A DNA stretch of 16,870 nt from Leptobacterium sp964389205 (GCA_964389205.1 CAYMDH010000060.1:1-16870), one strand, 5' to 3'; counted from the first letter of the stretch, positions 1 through 5,809 are shown. Program-made: numbers and translations. The notes: a model not told the origin generated them from the sequence alone.

Positions 1-3
1 AGT

Positions 4-46
4 GTAAACTATGTCCCTTTAACTTTGTAAACTATGTGCCTTTAAC
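4..46. repeat. Two 20-bp direct repeats, possible insertion-sequence end
   Basis: Two near-identical copies of GTAAACTATGTSCCTTTAAC lie at 4-23 and 27-46 and differ at one base (S = C, then G). Multiple direct repeats behind a TGT tip are a feature of the ends of IS21-like and some other insertion sequences, so this may be a solitary terminal end. The tip at position 3 points left, so a complete element would extend to the right, yet no transposase gene lies there. The repeat is seen directly; the IS interpretation is inference. Confidence 0.4.
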
Positions 47-58
47 GTACCTAATGTG

Positions 59-187
59 TTACAACGGTATTGTATATGGCACGTTGCCATATTTATTAGT
101 TTATTCTTTTCAGTCGAGACAGAGTTTAATTAATAGGGGAGAGTTTAAAGTTAACGATTTCCTGGCAATGAGCTATATACGTTGTTA
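59..187. repeat. Long imperfect inverted repeat with asymmetric bulge (attC-like)
   Basis: The left arm (59-89) and the reverse complement of the right arm (163-187) match at 21 of 25 aligned positions. The left arm carries six extra bases (GTATTG, 67-72). Outer parts pair TTACAACG with CGTTGTTA, and inner parts pair TTGCCA (84-89) with TGGCAA (163-168). The spacer is 73 nt. A second, nested perfect hairpin of ATATGGCA and TGCCATAT lies at 74-92. A long imperfect inverted repeat with an asymmetric bulge just downstream of a lone gene resembles an integron attC site. The canonical RYYYAAC/GTTRRRY boxes are not present, so this is a resemblance and not an identification. Confidence 0.45.
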
Positions 188-197
188 GCAAACGTTT

Positions 198-938
198 TTA
201 TTCAGTCAATTCGTAATATTTAAATCGACTTTCTTTTTTGTTTTCTCTTTTAAACCCTTTTGCATCTTTATGTTTAGGGATTTCAAAAACACTATTTTCA
301 ATTTCTTTATTTCTTATTTCAACTAATCTGAATTCTTTGTGCAATTCAGCATTCTTAACTTCTAATTTGTAATAAAAAAGTATTGCATTATTCAATTCAG
401 TTGCTATTTCTTGTGGATGGATTTGTTCTCCGATATTTCGCAATATATTCCTGTTATCACTAAATTTGAAACTGTCAGAATCTGAATAAACATAAGTTTC
501 GTTTCCATATTCTCTTTGTACGAATAGTTTTTTTAATTCACGATTTTTATTGTCGAAATTTAGAATTGTGTCTGACTTTGATAATGAAATTATTTTTCCA
601 AAATGTGAATTTTCTCGATTATAAAGTTTTCCGAAATTCAGATTATCCTCATTCATTGAGAGGTTTTTTGATTTACTCAAGTTGTCTTTATAGATTACAT
701 AGATTTTTCTCAGAGAATCAATAAAAAGTATTTTTTCGTAGTTCTTTTTGTTTGTCAGTTTTATGTAATTCTTGTCCTTGTATTTTATTGTTAGAGTATC
801 GTAAAATTTTCTTGATTCGGAATAGTTTTGAGATTTCATTTTCATATCATGATGATAAATCAGTTCTCCTTCAAATACTTTTTCAGTTGAAGATTTAGAA
901 ATGGATAATGCACAAAAAATTAATAATAATATCCTCAT
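198..938 (-). CDS. Exported hypothetical protein, GLPGLI/DUF4412-like layout
   Basis: A 246-residue protein I cannot assign to a named family with confidence. Residues 1-15 (MRILLLIFCALSISK) form a short hydrophobic signal peptide. F at -1 to the Cys rules out a canonical lipobox. The mature part is rich in Lys, Asn and Glu. It begins with a GELIYHH strand and ends with a VFEIPKHKDAKGF segment. That layout resembles Bacteroidota exported beta-rich proteins such as GLPGLI or DUF4412, which often end in a similar phrase. A periplasmic or surface location is inferred. It stands alone on the minus strand, bracketed by inverted GTTAGCAAAC copies and followed by a long imperfect inverted repeat, so it may be cassette-borne. 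A perfect TAnnTTTG box ends five bases before the ATG, suggesting a leaderless mRNA. Confidence 0.6.
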   Translation of the reverse strand: MRILLLIFCALSISKSSTEKVFEGELIYHHDMKMKSQNYSESRKFYDTLTIKYKDKNYIKLTNKKNYEKILFIDSLRKIYVIYKDNLSKSKNLSMNEDNLNFGKLYNRENSHFGKIISLSKSDTILNFDNKNRELKKLFVQREYGNETYVYSDSDSFKFSDNRNILRNIGEQIHPQEIATELNNAILFYYKLEVKNAELHKEFRLVEIRNKEIENSVFEIPKHKDAKGFKRENKKESRFKYYELTE

Positions 939-943
939 TTTTT

Positions 944-951
944 CAAATGTA
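944..951 (-). promoter_or_regulatory. Candidate -7 promoter box for the orphan exported gene
   Basis: TACATTTG on the minus strand matches the Bacteroidota -7 consensus TAnnTTTG. Transcription would start about 4-5 bases downstream, practically at the ATG (936-938). No good -33 TTG was found at the usual distance. A TTAG 20 bases upstream is the nearest thing. Confidence 0.35.
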
Positions 952-998
952 TGTTGTTTCTCAAATGTTTGCTAACTTGTTATATACTTACTAATATA

Positions 999-1031
999 AC
1001 TGTTTATCATTAAATATTTCCGGATAACAGT
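999..1031. repeat. Inverted repeat upstream of the orphan gene
   Basis: ACTGTTTATC (999-1008) pairs with GATAACAGT (1023-1031) with a single one-base bulge and a 14-base loop. GTTTATCATT recurs as a direct repeat at 1002-1011 and 1045-1054. No U-tract supports a terminator. It lies in the gap between the EEP gene and the orphan gene, and its function is unknown. Confidence 0.3.
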
Positions 1032-1081
1032 ATATTTTTATTTTGTTTATCATTTGTTTTTTTGCTTTGGTTCAATTAAAA

Positions 1082-2179
1082 TCACCCTATTTCAAAAAAT
1101 AAAATAGGGTGTTTACTTGCCATTTGACAATGACTTTTTAGAGATTCAGAAGTACTCCATTGTAATTCTTTTTTTGGAAATATAAAGTTTCTATTAAGTC
1201 CACTCTCCTTAACACTCTTAAACAGATTAGAAGAAAGTAAGATATAATCTTGTTGTTTTAAATTAACGCCCATTTTATACCCTTGCATACTCGCATAGTT
1301 TCTATCTTTTCCTTTATCTGAAGTTGCACTAAAAGTAAGATGTTTTGTGATCTGTTTTAAATCTTTATGATCTATGAGTGGAGCTATTGAACTATCATAG
1401 GAAGGGACATTAAAATTTCCTAGAATAATTATATTTTGATGTCCTCTGTTAATATGGTCGTTATATACTTCTACAATCTTTTCTGATTGTAACTTTCTAA
1501 TAAATTTCGATTTCTTTTCAGGTTTTAACTGTTCCCTAAGATGTGTATTAAGTACCCAAACTATATTTCCTGAAGGCGCTGCAATTTCATATTCTTGTAA
1601 ATCAAAATTAAAAAGGTATTTCCCTCTATGATCTAAATCACTCGAATGTGATTTAATAGATAAAACAGTATAACCATCTTTTAATAGCACTCCTAAATGC
1701 CTACCCTGTTTGTCATTAGTCTCTATACATAGAGCTTGCATATACTCATTATCTAAATACTGTTTATTAAAAGCTATTAAAGATGCCCTGTTTTCTACTT
1801 CTTGTAAAAAAAGTACATCAGGATTTACCTCTAAAATCGCTTTTGCTTTGTTTTTGATAATTGACTGATGAATGCCCCTAGTAGTATTTTTTAAACCGTT
1901 AAAACTTATAGCATGTTCTCTTATCTTTTTACTTTCTTCTATATAGAAATCACCGATTTGTTTTTGCTTTTCTAAATACGATATAGATAACTTATTATCA
2001 AAATCTAATAAGGGTGCAAGTCCTCTCATGGTTGCATACTCTGCCTCTGTTCTTTTTGCTTTGAGTCTTAGTACTTCAAACTCTTTCATCCATGTTTTCA
2101 TACTCTCCAGTAAATGAGTTTGAAGTAATCTGGTATCTCTTCTAAATATATTCTCTATGTTGTAAGTTGCTATTTTCAT
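1082..2179 (-). CDS. Endonuclease/exonuclease/phosphatase (EEP) family protein with altered catalytic motifs
   Basis: A 365-residue protein of the EEP (DNase I-like) fold. It starts with KIATYNIENIF (metal-site Asn7). It continues with DVLFLQEVEN (Glu127), NTHL (His213), LGNFNVPSYDSS (254-264), QQDYILLSS (Asp311) and a terminal ASKHP (His357). About 100 residues, mostly helical in composition, separate the first two motifs, more than in minimal members. Two motifs deviate from the family. The usual GDFN is GNFN (Asn255), and the usual SDH is SKH (Lys356), so two conserved acidic residues are missing. From memory, an unverified Bacteroidota subfamily shows similar changes. The start codon overlaps the stop of the upstream HTH gene by ATGA, so the two are probably translationally coupled. 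The substrate is unknown. It could be a DNA or RNA phosphodiesterase, or an inactive binding protein. Confidence 0.8.
   Translation of the reverse strand: MKIATYNIENIFRRDTRLLQTHLLESMKTWMKEFEVLRLKAKRTEAEYATMRGLAPLLDFDNKLSISYLEKQKQIGDFYIEESKKIREHAISFNGLKNTTRGIHQSIIKNKAKAILEVNPDVLFLQEVENRASLIAFNKQYLDNEYMQALCIETNDKQGRHLGVLLKDGYTVLSIKSHSSDLDHRGKYLFNFDLQEYEIAAPSGNIVWVLNTHLREQLKPEKKSKFIRKLQSEKIVEVYNDHINRGHQNIIILGNFNVPSYDSSIAPLIDHKDLKQITKHLTFSATSDKGKDRNYASMQGYKMGVNLKQQDYILLSSNLFKSVKESGLNRNFIFPKKELQWSTSESLKSHCQMASKHPILFFEIG
1083..1111 (-). terminator. Hairpin terminator embedded in the 3' end of the EEP gene
   Basis: CACCCTATTT (1083-1092) and AAATAGGGTG (1102-1111) form a perfect 10-bp stem with a 9-base loop. 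On the minus strand it is followed by ATTTTAATT. The stem encodes the last residues of the EEP protein and ends against its TGA stop. The U-tract is modest. Confidence 0.55.
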
Positions 2180-2472
2180 GATGCTTTTTTTAAGTTTCTA
2201 AATCCGTTTACTTTCTTCTCTAGCATCATTCTATTAATCTCATCTACATCATAATAAATAATGCCTCCTAACTTAGTATATGGTAATGTTCCATTGACAC
2301 GAAAATTTTGTAGTGTACCAGGGCTAATCCCTAGTTTTAGCATAACTTCACTTGACTTTATCCAGTTATCAATGGTAATCTTATCATAAGTGATAAGAAG
2401 CTCCTTAAATTCCCTTAAAATGTCTTCTTTGAATTTTTGTAAATCTTCTGTTGTAACGATATTTGCTGGCAT
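2176..2472 (-). CDS. Small helix-turn-helix DNA-binding protein (excisionase/DUF3853-like)
   Basis: A 98-residue protein. Residues 1-35 are a charged, probably helical segment. Residues 36-85 contain WIKSSEVMLKLGISPGTLQNFR, then NGTLPYTKLGGIIYYDVDEI. This is the MerR/excisionase-type HTH found in many Bacteroidota mobile elements, where the second helix is followed by a small wing. It has the size of a recombination directionality factor or a local repressor. Its stop overlaps the ATG of the EEP gene (ATGA, 2176-2179), implying coupled translation. The start is preceded by an A-rich stretch, as is usual in Flavobacteria. A GGAGGTGAT sequence 28 bases upstream is too far away to act as its ribosome binding site. 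Two palindromes in the upstream gap are plausible operators for this protein or for RteC. Confidence 0.75.
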   Translation of the reverse strand: MPANIVTTEDLQKFKEDILREFKELLITYDKITIDNWIKSSEVMLKLGISPGTLQNFRVNGTLPYTKLGGIIYYDVDEINRMMLEKKVNGFRNLKKAS

Positions 2473-2498
2473 AACTTTTCTTTTTTATAAAGAATGGT

Positions 2499-2518
2499 TA
2501 TCACCTCCGGAGTTGATA
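2499..2518. promoter_or_regulatory. 20-bp near-palindrome upstream of the HTH gene (candidate operator)
   Basis: TATCACCTCCGGAGTTGATA is self-complementary except for one base pair (2504/2513). The central CTCCGGAG leaves no loop, which fits a protein-bound DNA operator better than an RNA hairpin. On the minus strand it contains GGAGGTGAT, a match to the anti-Shine-Dalgarno complement, but 28 bases from the next ATG. It stands out as GC-rich in an AT-rich gap. Confidence 0.4.
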
Positions 2519-2561
2519 TGCAATCTTTTGATTAAACTTCTTAAACAAATTTGCATAGAAT

Positions 2562-2577
2562 TGATGTAATTACATCA
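2562..2577. promoter_or_regulatory. Perfect 16-bp palindrome between rteC and the HTH gene (candidate operator)
   Basis: TGATGTAATTACATCA is a perfect palindrome, centred about 97 bases upstream of the HTH start codon and about 50 bases past the rteC stop. This is a typical position and size for a dimeric regulator site. The HTH protein and RteC are the nearest candidate binders. No clear TAnnTTTG box was found in this gap. Confidence 0.4.
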
Positions 2578-2620
2578 CAAGTTCCACCGAGTAGGGTCGT
2601 AATTTAACATTTGATTTATC

Positions 2621-3469
2621 TTATAAATCATCTTTATTCATTCTGGAAATTAGATGCATTGAAAGATCATCTAAAAATTTAGTTCTACTTTTCTTTCTAG
2701 ATTTTATGTCTGAATAGGTTTTGTAGAAATCACCTAAATCAAAATCAAATATTTTGCTGAGTGTAGATGCTACTTCTTTAAGATCAGTTTTACCACCATT
2801 AATAGCTTTGTATTGATATAGTGCATAAATAAGTTCAGTAAATTCTGTTTTTGTTCCCGTCCATTTTAATGACTGGCAAAGACTTTTAGAGTTATAGCCA
2901 TTTTTCCTTCCTAAGTTTTGTAAACGATCTTTTAAATAGACCATACTCTTTTTATGAGCTTTTAATTTTGCTAGTAATAAATCGTGTGAGGTATTAAAGT
3001 CAGGGTCTCTAAAATGTTTTGAATGTGTAGTGTTAAGTGGATTAAAATAAGCTCTGGTAAAGTACCTGTCATCCAAATAAGTACGATTTTGTTCTATGTA
3101 TTGTACAAAGTCTATATTATAAATATAGAAACGGTTAATCTTATCTATTTTCTTTTGAGTAAATACCTTTTGAGCTTCTTTATTTCCTTTTGGAAACCGA
3201 GTTTCAAAAGAGCGTATGTCAGAGAAGAAAAGAAAGTTTGAGAGTGGAATTGTCTTAATTTCTTTAAAAAATTCTATTTCAATAGCAACATCTTTAAATT
3301 GTTTTTTTGCAATCTCTCTTTTAAATTCTATAAGGGTATCTCTGCATAGTAGAATAGATAAATTACATTGTTTTACAATATCCAATGTAGTTATTTGGAT
3401 AGTATCTAATTCTTTTAATAAATCTTTGACAGTACTTTTAATCTTTGCATAACAACTTCTTTCTTTCAC
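2621..3469 (-). CDS. rteC: RteC family protein (mobile-element regulator)
   Basis: A 282-residue protein matching the RteC family. In the conjugative transposon CTnDOT, RteC activates excision genes. Recognisable parts are the central EIEFFKEIKTIPLSNFLFFS segment (about 65-85) and YLDDRYFTR (131-139). The C-terminal block (about 200-275) has TEFTELIYALYQYKAINGG, FDFDLGDFYKTYSDIKSRK and SRTKFLDDL. Length is usual for the family. The start is GTG, with an in-frame TAA two codons upstream and no earlier start. The next in-frame Met lies deep in the protein. No usual Bacteroidota -7 box was found upstream. It is followed after 148 bases by the HTH gene on the same strand. No rteA/rteB, integrase or transfer genes are in the window, so it is probably an isolated island regulator. 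Confidence 0.8.
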   Translation of the reverse strand: MKERSCYAKIKSTVKDLLKELDTIQITTLDIVKQCNLSILLCRDTLIEFKREIAKKQFKDVAIEIEFFKEIKTIPLSNFLFFSDIRSFETRFPKGNKEAQKVFTQKKIDKINRFYIYNIDFVQYIEQNRTYLDDRYFTRAYFNPLNTTHSKHFRDPDFNTSHDLLLAKLKAHKKSMVYLKDRLQNLGRKNGYNSKSLCQSLKWTGTKTEFTELIYALYQYKAINGGKTDLKEVASTLSKIFDFDLGDFYKTYSDIKSRKKSRTKFLDDLSMHLISRMNKDDL

Positions 3470-3858
3470 TCGTTAAAAAGCATAAGTTCTTACGATAAAG
3501 AAATTGAGGGGCTACTTAAAAAATTAAAAGGCTTGATTGTTTGTATAAATAACTACAATAACTGTACCTAAATAAGTACTAATACTATCTTAAAGTATTA
3601 AAGACTTTTTAATTATAAAAATTCTATTGAGTTAATAGACTATTTGAATGAGTGAACCCACATTTATATATCTTTTGATTAAGTATTAAGAATATTATTA
3701 GATAGAGGGCTTTAAATAAATTTTGAGTATTAGATAATTATTATGGAAAATATTTAAAAAAAGCGCTTAATATTCTCTATTCATCTACTATTACATAGTA
3801 AATGACAAAAAATAATTTCATGTGTATATAAATAAAATTGGATATCAAAAACCAACAA

Positions 3859-3880
3859 ATGTTGTACCTATGTTGTACCT
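3859..3880. repeat. Tandem 11-bp repeat, possible recombinase arm sites
   Basis: ATGTTGTACCT occurs twice with no gap (3859-3869 and 3870-3880). The core TGTACCT appears a third time in the same orientation at 3563-3569. The tandem pair lies just beyond the U-tract of the tRNA-Leu terminator. Short direct repeats next to a tRNA are typical arm-type sites for tyrosine recombinases; this role is inferred. Confidence 0.4.
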
Positions 3881-3883
3881 GTA

Positions 3884-3913
3884 ATAAAAAAGCTGAGATA
3901 TAAATCTCAGCTT
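3884..3913 (-). terminator. Rho-independent terminator of tRNA-Leu
   Basis: AAGCTGAGAT (3890-3899) and ATCTCAGCTT (3904-3913) form a perfect 10-bp stem with a four-base loop. On the minus strand a run of T follows (3884-3891 region). It begins 12 bases past the tRNA 3' end. Confidence 0.85.
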
Positions 3914-3925
3914 AATACCTATTAG

Positions 3926-4006
3926 TACTCGAGGTGGGAATCGAACCCACACTCCAAAGGAACTGGATTTTGAATCCAGCGCGTCTACCAGTTCCGCCAC
4001 TCGAGC
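3926..4006 (-). tRNA. tRNA-Leu (anticodon CAA)
   Basis: Full cloverleaf of 81 nt on the minus strand. The acceptor stem GCTCGAG pairs with CTCGAGT (first pair G-U), with discriminator A. The anticodon stem CTGGA/TCCAG encloses loop TTCAAAA, giving CAA, which reads UUG. The long variable arm is that of a class II tRNA. The T arm is GTGGG-TTCGATT-CCCAC. CCA is not encoded. A TAGCTTTG promoter box lies 11 bases upstream and a strong terminator follows. The gene is divergent from prs and marks the border between the core and accessory parts of the window. Confidence 0.97.
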
Positions 4007-4017
4007 AATTGCGAGCG

Positions 4018-4025
4018 CAAAGCTA
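4018..4025 (-). promoter_or_regulatory. -7 promoter box of tRNA-Leu
   Basis: TAGCTTTG on the minus strand matches TAnnTTTG and lies 11 bases before the mature 5' end, giving a very short leader. No TTG is visible at the -33 distance. Confidence 0.6.
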
Positions 4026-4069
4026 AAAAATAAATTTTTAATCTTTTCTAAAATTAACCATTATTTCCT

Positions 4070-4098
4070 TTTGGTCTTGAAATAAATTTCTAAATTTG
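4070..4098 (+). promoter_or_regulatory. Promoter of prs
   Basis: TTTG (4070-4073) and TAAATTTG (4091-4098) are separated by 17 bases, a complete match to the Bacteroidota -33/-7 pattern. Transcription is predicted to start near 4103, leaving a leader of about 50 nt. Confidence 0.7.
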
Positions 4099-4114
4099 CA
4101 GCCTGTTTAACGCA

Positions 4115-4132
4115 AGCTGATAAAAATCAGCT
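4115..4132 (+). promoter_or_regulatory. Hairpin in the prs 5' leader
   Basis: AGCTGAT (4115-4121) and ATCAGCT (4126-4132) form a perfect 7-bp stem with an AAAA loop, about 21 bases before the prs ATG. No U-tract follows, so it is not a terminator. It may stabilise the mRNA or affect translation; no known riboswitch is recognised. Confidence 0.4.
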
Positions 4133-4153
4133 ATTAACAAACAATTTTAAGGC

Positions 4154-5092
4154 ATGCCTAGTATCGCTGATCCAAAAATTTTTGCTTGTACCCAAAGCCA
4201 AGATCTCGCTCAAGAAATTGCGAATAAATATGGCATTGAATTAGGTAATGTAATTACCTCTACATATAGTGATGGTGAATTTCAACCTTCATTTGAAGAA
4301 TCTGTTAGAGGGACACGTGTTTTTATAATTGGATCTACACATCCAAATTCAGATCATTTAATGGAAATGTTGCTAATGTTAGATGCTGCTAAAAGAGCAT
4401 CTGCAAGACATATTACTGCAGTATTACCTTATTTTGGATGGGCTAGACAAGACAGAAAAGATAAACCTAGAGTACCTATAGCAGCCAAAATGGTTGCAAA
4501 AATGTTAGAAGTAGCAGGTGCAACAAGGATTATTACTATGGATTTACATGCAGATCAAATTCAAGGTTTTTTTGAAAAGCCTGTAGATCATTTATTTGCA
4601 TCTACTATCTTTTTACCGTATTTGCAAAGTTTAAATCTTGACAATTTAACAATTGCTTCGCCAGATATGGGTGGTTCAAAAAGAGCTTATGCCTATTCTA
4701 AAGCTTTAGAAAGTGATGTTGTTATTTGTTACAAACAACGTGCTAAAGCCAATGTAATTTCCCATATGGAACTTATAGGAGATGTTACTGGCAAAAATGT
4801 TGTATTGGTTGATGATATGGTAGATACAGCAGGAACCTTAACAAAAGCTGCAGATTTGATGATGGAAAGAGGAGCTTTAAGTGTTCGTGCTATTTGTACG
4901 CATCCTATTCTTTCTGGCAATGCATATGAAAAGATTGAAAATTCTAAATTAGAAGAATTAATTGTAACCGATTCAATTCCTCAAAAACAAAATAGTAGCA
5001 AAGTGAAGGTATTAGGATGTGCTGATCTTTTTGCTGATGTAATGAAAAGAGTTCATAGTAATACCTCTATTAGCTCTAAATTTTTAATGTAA
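4154..5092 (+). CDS. prs: Ribose-phosphate pyrophosphokinase (PRPP synthetase)
   Basis: A 312-residue cytoplasmic enzyme that transfers pyrophosphate from ATP to ribose-5-phosphate. The product PRPP feeds purine, pyrimidine, histidine, tryptophan and NAD synthesis. Visible signatures are YSDGEFQPSFEES (38-50), the ATP-binding PYFGWARQDRKDKPRVP (92-108), the metal/PRPP-synthase signature DLHADQIQGFF (130-140), SPDMGGSKRA (169-178) and the ribose-phosphate loop VVLVDDMVDTAGTLT (216-230). Length is that of the family and the C-terminus SISSKFLM is as in flavobacterial homologues. It has its own promoter, with a leader hairpin, and is followed after 27 bases by the L25 gene. The two probably form one transcription unit ending in the 5769-5799 terminator. 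Confidence 0.97.
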   Translation: MPSIADPKIFACTQSQDLAQEIANKYGIELGNVITSTYSDGEFQPSFEESVRGTRVFIIGSTHPNSDHLMEMLLMLDAAKRASARHITAVLPYFGWARQDRKDKPRVPIAAKMVAKMLEVAGATRIITMDLHADQIQGFFEKPVDHLFASTIFLPYLQSLNLDNLTIASPDMGGSKRAYAYSKALESDVVICYKQRAKANVISHMELIGDVTGKNVVLVDDMVDTAGTLTKAADLMMERGALSVRAICTHPILSGNAYEKIENSKLEELIVTDSIPQKQNSSKVKVLGCADLFADVMKRVHSNTSISSKFLM

Positions 5093-5119
5093 ATAATTAA
5101 TAATTATATATAAATAATA

Positions 5120-5752
5120 ATGAAGTCAATTACAATCAACGGATCTCAAAGAGAAAGCGTGGGAAAAGCGGCAAGCAAGACCTTACGTAATGCTGGAAAG
5201 GTTCCTTGCGTATTATACGGAGGAGGCAATCCAATACACTTTTCAGCAGAAGAATTAGCATTTTCAAAATTAGTGTATACTCCAGATGTATTTACAGCTG
5301 TTATTGACCTTGGTAAAGATGGAAAATTTAATGCCATCGTACAAGATCTTCAATTTCACCCTGTAACTGATAAAATTCTACATGTAGATTTTTTCCAATT
5401 ACATGATGACAAAGAGATTACTTTAGGAATTCCAGTAAGATTTGAAGGAACTGCTCCTGGTATTTTAGCTGGTGGAGTATTAAGTAAAAACAAGCGTAAA
5501 CTTAATGTAAGAGCGCTTCCTAAAAATTTACCTGATTTTATTACAGCTGATATTTCTGAAATGGAAATTGGTAATAAATTATATGTTACAGGAGTAGCTA
5601 ATGATGATTATACCTTTATGCATTCTGATAACACTGTTATTTGTCAAGTTAGAGTTTCTCGTGCTGCTATGAAAGCTGCTACCGAAGAAGAAGGCGTTGG
5701 TGAAGAAGGAGCTGCTGAAGAAGGAGCTACTGAAGAAGCTACTGCGGAATAA
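5120..5752 (+). CDS. rplY: 50S ribosomal protein L25/general stress protein Ctc
   Basis: A 210-residue protein of the long (CTC/TL5) form of L25, which binds 5S rRNA. The N-terminal L25 domain (about 1-92) has SQRESVGKAASKTLRNAGKV, VPCVLYGG and DLQFHPVTDKILHVDF. The C-terminal beta domain (about 95-183) has IPVRFEGTAPGI and AGGVLS. The last 23 or so residues are a low-complexity acidic tail of Glu, Gly, Ala and Thr with repeated EEG units. Such tails occur in other Bacteroidota L25 proteins. It lies 27 bases after prs, a common pairing in bacteria, and ends just before a strong terminator. Confidence 0.95.
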   Translation: MKSITINGSQRESVGKAASKTLRNAGKVPCVLYGGGNPIHFSAEELAFSKLVYTPDVFTAVIDLGKDGKFNAIVQDLQFHPVTDKILHVDFFQLHDDKEITLGIPVRFEGTAPGILAGGVLSKNKRKLNVRALPKNLPDFITADISEMEIGNKLYVTGVANDDYTFMHSDNTVICQVRVSRAAMKAATEEEGVGEEGAAEEGATEEATAE

Positions 5753-5768
5753 AAAATAATTCTATTTT

Positions 5769-5799
5769 AAAAAAAGCATCCTATTCGGATGCTTTTTTT
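5769..5799 (+). terminator. Rho-independent terminator after rplY
   Basis: GCATCC (5776-5781) and GGATGC (5787-5792) form the core stem with loop TATTC. Flanking A7 and T7 runs extend it and make it symmetric, so it could act on both strands. It closes the prs-rplY unit. Confidence 0.9.
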
Positions 5800-5809
5800 A
5801 TTTTTATAT

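Larger units (their letters stand above)
184..976. repeat. Inverted GTTAGCAAAC copies bracketing the orphan gene
   Basis: GTTAGCAAAC at 184-193 and its exact inverse GTTTGCTAAC at 967-976 enclose the gene at 198-938. TATATA lies just outside both copies in matching orientation (174-179 and, inverted, 981-986). The left copy also sits in a small hairpin, ACGTT (179-183) with AACGT (191-195). The flanks outside the 10-bp core have diverged. The arrangement suggests the gene moved or was exchanged as a cassette. Confidence 0.4.
3470..3925. other. Gene-free AT-rich stretch between rteC and tRNA-Leu
   Basis: I see no credible gene in these 456 bases. They hold the rteC upstream region, inverted repeats TAATACT/AGTATTA (3580-3586 and 3594-3600) and TACTAT/ATAGTA (3786-3791 and 3795-3800), three TGTACCT copies described separately, and the tRNA terminator. 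Position next to a tRNA and before an rteC module fits an element attachment or control region, but no duplicated tRNA 3' end of useful length was found. Confidence 0.5.

Noticed and set aside
2578..2600. GC-richer patch GTTCCACCGAGTAGGG between rteC and the HTH gene, as a tRNA or gene fragment
   Set aside because: No cloverleaf or coding continuation can be formed around it.
3649..3666. GAACCCACA matching part of the tRNA-Leu T arm, as a possible att duplicate
   Set aside because: Only nine bases match and neighbouring bases differ, so chance is likely.
3859..3880. CRISPR-like repeat
   Set aside because: Only two contiguous 11-bp copies with no spacers and no cas genes.
5789..5809. Longest possible pth start at 5789
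   Set aside because: This ATG lies inside the rplY terminator stem, so it is unlikely to be used.
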